Shown here in pieces: positions 1 to 5,917 of a DNA stretch of 9,862 bases. Origin of the DNA: a bacterium (GTDB taxonomy: Bacteria; UBP14; UBA6098; B30-G16); contig JAMOPH010000286.1 in assembly GCA_027064665.1 (NCBI GenBank), forward strand, positions 1 to 9,862, in the 5' to 3' direction. Made by a program: the position numbers and the translations under genes. How positions within the stretch are numbered: the stretch's first letter is position 1; every line of letters starts with the position of its first letter. The notes under the pieces are model-generated. The model was not told the DNA's origin. It searched no databases and worked only from the letters and a program-made list of their open reading frames with translations.

Positions 1-218
1 TCGGAGACCAGCGGCGCAAAATGAGTGTTCTCGTCAACTAACACAAACGCAGTGCGGGCGAACTCAATGCCGGCGATTACGCCGTCCTGTTTCGCCACGA
101 TTTTGCCCTCGGCACAGGTTCCCGGCGGAAGAACAAGTGCGCTTGTGATATCGCCGCCGTCTATATCCGTCTCAAGTTCCGCCCGGACAAGGCGCTCTAT
201 GTATTCTCCCGTCAGCAT
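1..218 (-). CDS. nadC: Quinolinate phosphoribosyltransferase (nicotinate-nucleotide pyrophosphorylase), N-terminal part, cut by window edge
   Basis: The reverse strand reads openly from an ATG at 218 to the window edge, giving about 72 residues that begin MLTGEYIERLVRAELETDI. The segment D-GGDITSALVLP, then KIVAKQDGVIAGIEFA, then HFAPLVS matches the N-terminal domain of NadC (the usual pattern is a D-x-G-x-GD-[VI]-T motif followed by AxxxAREAGVLAG). NadC makes nicotinate mononucleotide from quinolinate and PRPP in de novo NAD synthesis, in the cytoplasm. The catalytic barrel lies outside the window. An in-frame ATG at 236 would add MIYFLL; those codons are AT-rich, unlike the rest of the gene, and neither start has a good ribosome binding site, so 218 is a preference only. 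The gene is divergent from dnaX. Confidence 0.82.
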   Translation of the reverse strand, partial: MLTGEYIERLVRAELETDIDGGDITSALVLPPGTCAEGKIVAKQDGVIAGIEFARTAFVLVDENTHFAPLVS

Positions 219-286
219 CAGTAAAAAATAAATCATTCCGCCAAACAGGTGGCAACAAAAAACGCCATCCCGCCGGACAAATTTGA

Positions 287-314
287 TTGCAATGCGTGCA
301 GAAAGACATATTTT
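287..314 (+). promoter_or_regulatory. Candidate dnaX-ybaB promoter
   Basis: TTGCAA at 287-292 and TATTTT at 309-314 are separated by 16 bp. Transcription would start near 321, leaving a short leader before the dnaX ATG at 339. The same TTGC plus 16 bp plus TA-rich layout occurs upstream of ahcY and pgk. This is inferred from motif and position only. Confidence 0.45.
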
Positions 315-338
315 ATAGGGAAAACGCGAGGGGAGGGT

Positions 339-1913
339 ATGTCCTATCTGGTTCTTGCGAGAAAATGGCGTCCGCAGACCTTTGAGGAGGTCATCGGGCA
401 GGAGCACATAACGCGCACCCTTGCGCGGGCGATAGAGAACGGCAGGATAGCGCACGCGTATCTTTTCACGGGACCGCGCGGAGTTGGGAAGACCACCACG
501 GCGCGCATAATCGCCAAGGCGCTCAACTGCCAGAGTTCGGATAAACCCACGCCTCATCCCTGCAATAAGTGCACCTCTTGCGTGGAGATAACCGAGGGGC
601 GCTCGCCCGATGTCCTTGAAATTGACGGCGCCTCGCACCGCGGAATTGAAGATGCCCGCGAACTTCAGACAAATATCCAGTATGCGCCGGTGGGACGATA
701 TAAGGTGGTCATAATTGACGAGGTGCATATGCTCACCCGTGAGGCGTTCAATGCGCTCCTGAAAACCCTTGAGGAACCGCCGGCGAATGTGGTGTTTGTG
801 TTCGCCACCACAGAGCCCGACAAGGTTCCGCTGACGATAATCTCCCGATGCCAGAGGTTTGATTTCCGCAGGGTGCCGCCGAAACTCATCGCACAGCACA
901 TCAAAAAAATCGCGGAAAAAGAGGGATTTGAAATCACCGACGAGGCGGCAGAATTTCTGGCAATCCGTGCCGACGGCGCCGTAAGAGATGCTCTTTCTAT
1001 GCTTGACCAGATTTTCGCATTCCAGCCGAAGCGAATTGAACTTGACACGATAACAAACCTTTTAGGCGTGGTGCCGGTGCAGGCGTTTCAGAAAATTGCA
1101 CTGACGGTGGGAAGCAAAAACCCCGCCGGGGCGCTCGCCGAACTTGAACACCTTTTAGACAGCGGCATAGACCCGGTTCAGGTGGCACGGGGACTGCTTG
1201 AGCATTTCCGCAACGCACTGATTGCCAAAACCGGCGCTATGGAAAAGGACTATCCAAACTTTGAACTCTACTCCCAGATTGCGGAGAAGTTCTCCCTGCA
1301 GGACCTTTTGAGAATTATGCGTGTTGTGGGCGATGCGTATATGCGGGTGCGCCGCAGCGACACGCCGAGATACATCCTTGAGGAAACTTTGATTTACCTT
1401 TCCCTGCTTGACGAGGTCAAAGACATCGCCGAACTGATAAAACTTGCGCAGTCCGGGGCGGCAGTCAGCGGGGGAACGCAGCCGAAAGCGGCAAGTTCGG
1501 GGGAACTTTTCAATCGCACGGCGGATGCCAAAAAACACATTGAAATTCCCAAGGATATCGCTCCCCAGCGGGAACAACTGCCCGATGACCCGGCGCAGAG
1601 ATTTCTGGCGGTGTTAAGGGATATGCACAAGGCTCTCGCCACAGTTTTAGGGAAAACCGAAATCATACTTGACGACACCCGGCTTCTGGTAAAATTCTCC
1701 GAGGGGATGGAAAATGTGCGTGAGGAACTTCTTGCGAACTCGGCGCAGATGGACCTGATAAGGAAGGCGGCGATACTCGCCTTCGGTCCGGATATTGAGG
1801 TTGAACTGAGCAAGGGCGGCGAGGAAAGGAAATCCCCGGTGCGGGAGTCGGCGCCGGTGGACGGCAAAATCGCCCAAATCCTTGACCTCTTTGACGCCAA
1901 ACTGGAGGAGTAA
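339..1913 (+). CDS. dnaX: DNA polymerase III subunit gamma/tau (clamp loader ATPase)
   Basis: The 524-residue protein starts MSYLVLARKWRPQTFEEVIG, the standard DnaX N-terminus. Visible AAA+ parts are Walker A GPRGVGKT (residues 45-52), the zinc-binding cysteines C64, C75, C78 and C81, Walker B IIDEVH (125-130), sensor 1 FATTEP (155-160), the SRC arginine finger (R170), and sensor 2 around GAVRDALS (213-220). Domain III follows to about residue 375, then a linker and a tau-like C-terminal domain from about 440. DnaX powers loading of the beta sliding clamp and ties the polymerase to the helicase. The frame is open upstream to 249, but 339 is chosen because GGGGAGGG sits just before it, the family N-terminus begins there, and a candidate promoter lies inside the longer reading. 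An A6 run at 1530-1535 could allow a shorter gamma form. The TAA stop directly abuts the ybaB start, indicating translational coupling. Confidence 0.97.
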   Translation: MSYLVLARKWRPQTFEEVIGQEHITRTLARAIENGRIAHAYLFTGPRGVGKTTTARIIAKALNCQSSDKPTPHPCNKCTSCVEITEGRSPDVLEIDGASHRGIEDARELQTNIQYAPVGRYKVVIIDEVHMLTREAFNALLKTLEEPPANVVFVFATTEPDKVPLTIISRCQRFDFRRVPPKLIAQHIKKIAEKEGFEITDEAAEFLAIRADGAVRDALSMLDQIFAFQPKRIELDTITNLLGVVPVQAFQKIALTVGSKNPAGALAELEHLLDSGIDPVQVARGLLEHFRNALIAKTGAMEKDYPNFELYSQIAEKFSLQDLLRIMRVVGDAYMRVRRSDTPRYILEETLIYLSLLDEVKDIAELIKLAQSGAAVSGGTQPKAASSGELFNRTADAKKHIEIPKDIAPQREQLPDDPAQRFLAVLRDMHKALATVLGKTEIILDDTRLLVKFSEGMENVREELLANSAQMDLIRKAAILAFGPDIEVELSKGGEERKSPVRESAPVDGKIAQILDLFDAKLEE

Positions 1914-2243
1914 ATGTTCGGTGGGGATTTTATGAAAAAAATCCGTCAGATGCAGGATGCGCTCGGCAACATTCAGGATGAACTTGAGAAAATCCGCGTG
2001 GAGTTTTCCGCCGGCGGGGATATGGTCACTGTGGTCCTCAACGGCAAAAAGGAACTGGTGGAGATAAAGTTATCGCCGGAGGTGGTCAATCCCGATGATG
2101 TGGAGATGCTTGAGGACCTCATCGTTGCGGCGTTCCGCGGCGCACAGCAGAAGGTTGACGAGAAGATAAAGGAGAAAATGGCAGAGATAGTCACCGACCT
2201 GGGAATCAACCCTGAGGATTTGCCCGGCGGTCTGCCCGTGTGA
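1914..2243 (+). CDS. ybaB: YbaB/EbfC family nucleoid-associated protein
   Basis: This is a 109-residue protein, the usual family length. It begins MFGGDFMKKIRQMQDALGNI, like the MFG...M family start, followed by an N-terminal helix (to about 28) and the conserved core GDMVTVVLNGKKELVEIKLS and MLEDLIVAAFRGAQQKV. Family members form dimers that bind DNA and help organise the nucleoid. The gene starts immediately after the dnaX stop (TAAATG). The ribosome binding site GGAGGAG lies in the last dnaX codons. An internal ATG at 1932 is possible but has a weaker site and would lose the conserved MFG start. dnaX and ybaB are frequent neighbours, commonly followed by recR; here the next gene is convergent and unrelated. 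The stop codon is flush with the stop of the slipin gene on the other strand. Confidence 0.95.
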   Translation: MFGGDFMKKIRQMQDALGNIQDELEKIRVEFSAGGDMVTVVLNGKKELVEIKLSPEVVNPDDVEMLEDLIVAAFRGAQQKVDEKIKEKMAEIVTDLGINPEDLPGGLPV

Positions 2244-3215
2244 TTAACCCTGCTCCTCGCCTGTGTCCTGAGGTTTTGCGCCCTGAGTTTGAGCCTTTTG
2301 CGCGGAACCGTCCTGCGGCGGCAAATCCTTAAAAATCTCCCGCAGTGCGCCGGCGGCACCAAGCGCCTCAGCGGATTCATAGGGAATAAACACCTTGCTC
2401 GCCCGCCCATCGGCGATTGCCCTGAGCGCCTCAAGATATTTTATCGCCACCAGTTGCGGCGTGGGTCTCCCCTTATGGATGGACTCAAACACCTTGATTA
2501 TCGCCTCGGCTTCACCCTCTGCGATGGCAATCTTTTTGTATTTTTCTGCGTCGGCGACCTTGCGGATTGCCTCGGCATCACCCTCAGCCTTCAAAATCGC
2601 AGCCTGCTTGTGTCCCTCAGCCTTGAGAATTTCGGACTGTTTTACTCCCTCCGCCTCCAAAATTGCGGCTCGGCGGTCACGCTCCGCCTTCATCTGGCGG
2701 TGCATCGCCTGAGTGACATCGCCGGGGGGTTCAATCCTCTGCAGTTCCACCCTCGTCACACGAACTCCCCATTTGTCGGTCGCCTCATCAAGAATTGCCC
2801 TCAACTGCGAGTTTATCTTCTCACGGGAAGTCAGCGACTCGTCAAGTTGAAGGTCGCCGATTATGTTCCTGAGGTTGGTCTGGGCGAGTTTGGTCACCGC
2901 CACATAGAAATTTGCGACATTGTACAGGACTTTCACCGGGTCGGTGACCTCAAAATATATAACCGCATCCACGGTGACCACGACATTGTCCTTTGTGATG
3001 ACCTCCTGCGGCGGGACATCAACCACCTGCTCACGCATATCAACCTTGCGCATCCGCTCAAATATGGGGATTATAATGCGCAGACCGGGGTTGACCGTGC
3101 GGGAATATCTGCCCAGAAACTCCACAACACCTCTCTCCCACGGGCGCACAATTCTAATCCCGCTCAGGACAATTATAACGACCAAACATACTAAAAAAGC
3201 CACTATAATACCCAT
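2244..3215 (-). CDS. SPFH/stomatin-family membrane protein (slipin, paraslipin/QmcA-like)
   Basis: The protein has 323 residues. A hydrophobic N-terminal segment (residues 2-18, GIIVAFLVCLVVIIVLS) anchors it in the membrane. An SPFH domain covers about 20-180 (RIVRPWERGVVEFLGRY, then VDVPPQEVITKDNVVVTVDA). A long charged helical stretch of about 180-245 has repeated ILEAEG / ILKAEG units, predicted coiled coil. A C-terminal segment (TPQLVAIKYLEALRAIADG) is typical of the paraslipin/QmcA group. The last 25 residues are low-complexity, rich in Q, G and A. SPFH proteins oligomerise at the inner membrane and organise microdomains, often affecting membrane proteases. The ribosome binding site AAGGAGG is ideal for the ATG at 3215. 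It lies 12 nt after the doubled TAA TAA end of nfeD, so the two are one operon, the classic NfeD-slipin pair. No clear terminator follows; the stop abuts that of convergent ybaB. Confidence 0.93.
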   Translation of the reverse strand: MGIIVAFLVCLVVIIVLSGIRIVRPWERGVVEFLGRYSRTVNPGLRIIIPIFERMRKVDMREQVVDVPPQEVITKDNVVVTVDAVIYFEVTDPVKVLYNVANFYVAVTKLAQTNLRNIIGDLQLDESLTSREKINSQLRAILDEATDKWGVRVTRVELQRIEPPGDVTQAMHRQMKAERDRRAAILEAEGVKQSEILKAEGHKQAAILKAEGDAEAIRKVADAEKYKKIAIAEGEAEAIIKVFESIHKGRPTPQLVAIKYLEALRAIADGRASKVFIPYESAEALGAAGALREIFKDLPPQDGSAQKAQTQGAKPQDTGEEQG

Positions 3216-3227
3216 ACTGCCTCCTTA

Positions 3228-3653
3228 TTATTCGTTATTTTCCCTGTGAACGACAAGATGAGTGCCCTCAATTGCATCTATAATAACCATCTCGCCGATT
3301 TTTATCTCCTCGTCGGCGGTGGCACACCACTGTTCCCCTTCAACCTTGACCATTCCCATATCCGGCGGGACAATGGAGCGAATCACCTTTGCCCTTTTAC
3401 CGATAAGCCTTTCCGCACCGACACGAAGTCCCTGCCTTTCCTTTTTCTTTATAAACATCTGCGCCAGAAACACCGACACCAGCGAGACCCCTAAAAACAG
3501 CAAAATCTGCACCAGATGCCCCGCACCGAAAAACGCCGCAAATCCCGCAACTATCGCACCGAAACCAAACCACACTATCACAAATCCCGGCACAAAAATC
3601 TCCAGAACAATCAACACAACCCCGGCGATGAACCATATCATATGTTCCGGCAT
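3228..3653 (-). CDS. nfeD: NfeD family membrane protein (short form)
   Basis: The protein has 141 residues. The N-terminal half is hydrophobic, with three or four membrane segments (IWFIAGVVLIVLEIFVPG, then FGAIVAGFAAFFGAG and ILLFLGVSLVSVFLAQMF). After a basic loop (KKKERQ) comes a soluble C-terminal OB-fold domain with the family pattern VEGEQWCATAD, IGEMVIIDAIEGTHLVVH. This is the short NfeD type lacking the ClpP-like serine protease domain. NfeD proteins work with slipins at membrane microdomains; the slipin gene follows 12 nt downstream. The ATG at 3653 is preferred over the in-frame ATG at 3671: AAGGGGG lies 7 nt before it, and the upstream ATG sits at or before the expected transcription start of the TATAAT promoter. 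Confidence 0.92.
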   Translation of the reverse strand: MPEHMIWFIAGVVLIVLEIFVPGFVIVWFGFGAIVAGFAAFFGAGHLVQILLFLGVSLVSVFLAQMFIKKKERQGLRVGAERLIGKRAKVIRSIVPPDMGMVKVEGEQWCATADEEIKIGEMVIIDAIEGTHLVVHRENNE

Positions 3654-3673
3654 AATCACACCCCCTTCCATAA

Positions 3674-3704
3674 ATTATACCCCACAAGGGGCAGTTTTAT
3701 TCAA
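3674..3704 (-). promoter_or_regulatory. Candidate nfeD-slipin promoter with a small palindrome in the spacer
   Basis: On the minus strand a perfect TATAAT (3679-3674) lies upstream of nfeD, with TTGAAT (3704-3699) 19 bp before it. The spacer holds the palindrome CCCCTTGTGGGG (3691-3680), a 4-bp stem that could be an operator or a weak stop signal for prsW, whose stop codon is at 3707-3705. The element explains why nfeD needs its own promoter although prsW ends only 51 nt before the nfeD start. Confidence 0.5.
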
Positions 3705-4457
3705 TCATCCGATGGAATTTCTATCGTCATATTCCTCAAGTTCTTCGTGTCTTCTGCGAGGAGCAAAGGGGGATTCTGCCTCGGCACGGCGAATCATATT
3801 TTTCAGGACAATCCATAGCGCCAGAACCAGCGGCAAAACCAGAAGCGCCACCAGCGCACCCACCTTATGCGGAAGAATTTTTTCGCTCATTAAAAAGAAA
3901 TCAAACAATCCGTGGGCGCCGGCGGCAAGAACCAGCCCGCCAATCGCAAGACTTTTTGCCACGGACGGATGAAATTTGCCTCGCCCAAGACCATATCCCC
4001 ACAGGGCAGAAAACAGCATATGCGCCAGTGTTGAAAGGGGACCACGGATGAGGATAACAGCCGTGCCGTGCTGCATCATATAGAGGAAATTTTCCATCGA
4101 GGCGAACCCAAGTGCGGCGGCAGAGGCATAAACTATGCCATCCACCGGCTCGTCAAACTCCTTGGTGAAATATATTCCGAAAAGCACCACGCCGAATTTC
4201 GCCAGTTCCTCAAATATGCCGGCGACAAACCAACTTGTGGCAACCGTATCATAAATCGGACCCAATCCCCGGTCAACCTGCAGGAAATAGGAAACCCCAA
4301 CCTCAATCATCGCCACGGGAAGCACCACAAACATCCCGCCGAGAAAAACTGTTATGACTTTCCCGATTGGCTCCGGCTCAAACTTATCGCTTTTGTAGAT
4401 ATACCACATCCACAGAATTCCCGGCAAAAGCGCCAAAATAAAGTTGATTATGCACAT
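3705..4457 (-). CDS. PrsW family intramembrane metalloprotease
   Basis: The protein has 250 residues and about seven or eight hydrophobic segments. The motifs of the PrsW/CPBP-like membrane protease group are present: EELAK (83-87), F-ASMEN (118-123), H146 in LAHMLFSALWG, and H182/D186 in AHGLFDF. The glutamates and histidines are expected to bind the catalytic metal within the membrane. In Bacillus subtilis PrsW performs site-1 cleavage of the anti-sigma factor RsiW; the substrate here is unknown and no anti-sigma gene is adjacent. A basic/acidic tail (RRAEAESPFAPRRRHEELEE) ends the protein on the cytoplasmic side. The ATG at 4457 is chosen because GAGGGGGAG lies just before it and the hydrophobic N-terminus begins there; a longer in-frame reading to 4571 would cross the terminator hairpin. 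It lies between the ahcY terminator and nfeD, both on the same strand. Confidence 0.9.
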   Translation of the reverse strand: MCIINFILALLPGILWMWYIYKSDKFEPEPIGKVITVFLGGMFVVLPVAMIEVGVSYFLQVDRGLGPIYDTVATSWFVAGIFEELAKFGVVLFGIYFTKEFDEPVDGIVYASAAALGFASMENFLYMMQHGTAVILIRGPLSTLAHMLFSALWGYGLGRGKFHPSVAKSLAIGGLVLAAGAHGLFDFFLMSEKILPHKVGALVALLVLPLVLALWIVLKNMIRRAEAESPFAPRRRHEELEEYDDRNSIG

Positions 4458-4481
4458 AAACTCCCCCTCAAATCCACAATA

Positions 4482-4510
4482 AAAATAGTTAGACCTTCCA
4501 TTGGCTCCAA
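4482..4510 (-). promoter_or_regulatory. Weak candidate prsW promoter
   Basis: On the minus strand TTGGAG (4510-4505) and TATTTT (4487-4482) are separated by 17 bp, between the ahcY terminator and the prsW start. The match is poor. The main argument is that a promoter is needed here, because the upstream terminator should isolate prsW from ahcY. Confidence 0.25.
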
Positions 4511-4544
4511 GAAAATAAAAGGGCATCCCCCAACCGGGATGCCC
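4509..4544 (-). terminator. Rho-independent terminator of ahcY
   Basis: A perfect 9-bp inverted repeat (GGGCATCCC at 4521-4529, GGGATGCCC at 4536-4544, 6-nt loop) lies 35 nt downstream of the ahcY stop. Read on the minus strand the GC-rich stem is followed at once by TTTTATTTTCTT. The plus-strand reading has no T-run after the stem, so it acts in one direction only. It should end transcription of ahcY and of any read-through from the genes before it. Confidence 0.92.
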
Positions 4545-4579
4545 ACAGCAAACCTGCGCATCGGTTCCCAATTATGTTA

Positions 4580-5845
4580 TTATGTCCCCATATCCCAACT
4601 GGCGAGATACTTTTTCTGCTCCTCGGTCAGTTTATCAATTTCCACGCCCATAGTTTCCAGTTTGATTTCTGCGACCCAGCGGTCAATCTCCTCGGGGACA
4701 TTGTGGACCGCCACCGGGAAATTGCCCTTGTTTTTAGCCACATACTCGCCGGTGAGTGCCTGAAGCGCAAAGGACATATCCATCACCGCGGCGGGATGCC
4801 CCTCGGCGGCGGCAAGATTGATGAGCCTTCCCTCGGCAAGAAGGAAAATAGAACGCCCATCGGGCAGAATATACTGGTCCACGAACGGGCGCACCTGCCG
4901 GCGGACCTCCTTTGCCATCTTCTCAAGACCGGGGATATCAATCTCCACATTGAAGTGCCCGGAGTTCGCCACGATGGCGCCGTCCTTCATTTTCTCAAAG
5001 TGCTCCGGACGAATCACATTTATATCGCCGGTGATGGTGCAGAAGATATCGCCCAGCGGGGCGGCTTTTTCCATCGGCATAACTTCAAAGCCGTCCATTT
5101 TGGCTTCCAGCGCCTTGATGGGGTCAACCTCGGTGACGATGACCCGGGCGCCGTGCCCCTTGGCACGCATCGCAAAACCTCTTCCGCACCAGCCATACCC
5201 CGCAACAACCACCGTCATCCCGGCGATGAGACGATTTGTGGCACGGATTATGCCGTCAAGTGTGGACTGCCCCGTGCCGTAGCGGTTGTCAAAAAGGTGC
5301 TTGGTCATCGCATCGTTGATGGCGAAAACCGGGAATAGAAGTTTTCCCTGCTTTTCCAGCGCCTTGAGGCGAATCACGCCGGTGGTTGTCTCCTCCATAG
5401 AGCCCCAGATGTTTTTCGCCTTTGTGTCGGCGTATTTCTCGTGCAGGGTGGCGACCAGATCGGCGCCGTCGTCGTGGGTGATTTTCGGGTCAAACTCAAG
5501 GCAGGCTTCAATGTGCTGATAGTATGTGTCGGTGTCCTCGCCCTTGATGGCAAAGACCGAAATTCCATAGTGATGAACCAGCGCGGCGGCGACATCATCC
5601 TGCGTGGAGAGCGGATTTGAAGCGCACAGGCGGACATTCGCCCCGCCGGCGGCAAGAGTCCTCACAAGATTCGCCGTCTCGGTGGTCACATGAAGGCAGG
5701 CGGCGACATTTATCCCCTCCAGGGGCTTTTCCCTCTCAAACCTCTCACGAATCTTGCGCAGGACGGGCATATCTCTTTCCGCCCACTCAATCCTTTTCAC
5801 CCCCATTTCAACAAGTGATGGGTCTTTGATGTCGTGCGGTATCAT
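4580..5845 (-). CDS. ahcY: Adenosylhomocysteinase (S-adenosyl-L-homocysteine hydrolase)
   Basis: This 421-residue cytoplasmic enzyme reversibly splits S-adenosylhomocysteine into adenosine and homocysteine, removing the product inhibitor of methyltransferases. Signature parts are LHVTTETANL (51-60, with H52), ASNPLSTQDDVAAAL (75-89), the catalytic E-E-T-T-T-G-V segment (151-157), FAINDAMTKHLFDNRYGTGQS (174-194, with K182 and D186), the NAD-binding loop GYGWCGRG (216-223), and E239 in TEVDP for the NAD ribose. SNPLSTQDD and the short C-terminus ending WDMGT, without the K-x-D-H-Y-R-Y tail of many bacterial and eukaryotic forms, resemble archaeal and thermophile-type enzymes. The ideal site AAGGAGG precedes the ATG at 5845. 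It has its own candidate promoter in the 71-nt gap after capA and ends in a strong terminator. The leader is too short for an SAH riboswitch. Confidence 0.97.
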   Translation of the reverse strand: MIPHDIKDPSLVEMGVKRIEWAERDMPVLRKIRERFEREKPLEGINVAACLHVTTETANLVRTLAAGGANVRLCASNPLSTQDDVAAALVHHYGISVFAIKGEDTDTYYQHIEACLEFDPKITHDDGADLVATLHEKYADTKAKNIWGSMEETTTGVIRLKALEKQGKLLFPVFAINDAMTKHLFDNRYGTGQSTLDGIIRATNRLIAGMTVVVAGYGWCGRGFAMRAKGHGARVIVTEVDPIKALEAKMDGFEVMPMEKAAPLGDIFCTITGDINVIRPEHFEKMKDGAIVANSGHFNVEIDIPGLEKMAKEVRRQVRPFVDQYILPDGRSIFLLAEGRLINLAAAEGHPAAVMDMSFALQALTGEYVAKNKGNFPVAVHNVPEEIDRWVAEIKLETMGVEIDKLTEEQKKYLASWDMGT

Positions 5846-5876
5846 ATCTCCTCCTTGGGTTGATTTTTGTCAGTAA

Positions 5877-5917
5877 ATTTGCAAATTAGCACCAGATTTC
5901 ACATTCGCAAGAAAAAT
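5877..5917 (-). promoter_or_regulatory. ahcY promoter, copy 1 of a shared bipartite element
   Basis: On the minus strand ATTTTTCTTGC (5917-5907) is followed after exactly 18 bp by TAATTTGCAAAT (5888-5877). Read as a promoter it is TTGCGA (5910-5905), 16 bp, TAATTT (5888-5883), preceded by TGC as in an extended -10. The -10 half overlaps the perfect 12-bp palindrome AATTTGCAAATT, a possible operator. The same element with identical spacing precedes pgk. The upstream edge overlaps the capA stop codon. Confidence 0.6.

Noticed and set aside
237..275. Short leader open frame (MAFFVATCLAE) before nadC, overlapping the ATG at 236
   Set aside because: Eleven codons with no attenuator structure or conserved residues; indistinguishable from chance.
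249..338. Longer N-terminus of DnaX
   Set aside because: The extra 30 residues do not resemble DnaX, no ribosome binding site precedes the longer start, and a promoter-like element lies inside this stretch.
2289..3194. A 301-codon open frame on the plus strand
   Set aside because: It lies wholly antisense to the clear slipin gene, has no recognisable domain, and its composition follows from the opposite-strand codons.
3246..3972. Overlapping plus-strand open frames across nfeD and prsW
   Set aside because: They are antisense to two confidently identified membrane proteins and show serine/threonine-rich low-complexity translation.
4458..4571. Longer N-terminus of the PrsW protein
   Set aside because: The extension is encoded by the ahcY terminator hairpin and reads as non-membrane sequence rich in G and C.
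4574..5338. A 254-codon open frame on the plus strand
   Set aside because: It is antisense to ahcY, rich in histidine and arginine as expected for a shadow frame, with no family motif.
5846..5916. Possible SAH riboswitch before ahcY
   Set aside because: The gap is only 71 nt, and the candidate promoter leaves a leader of about 30 nt, too short for the SAH aptamer; no matching conserved core was seen.
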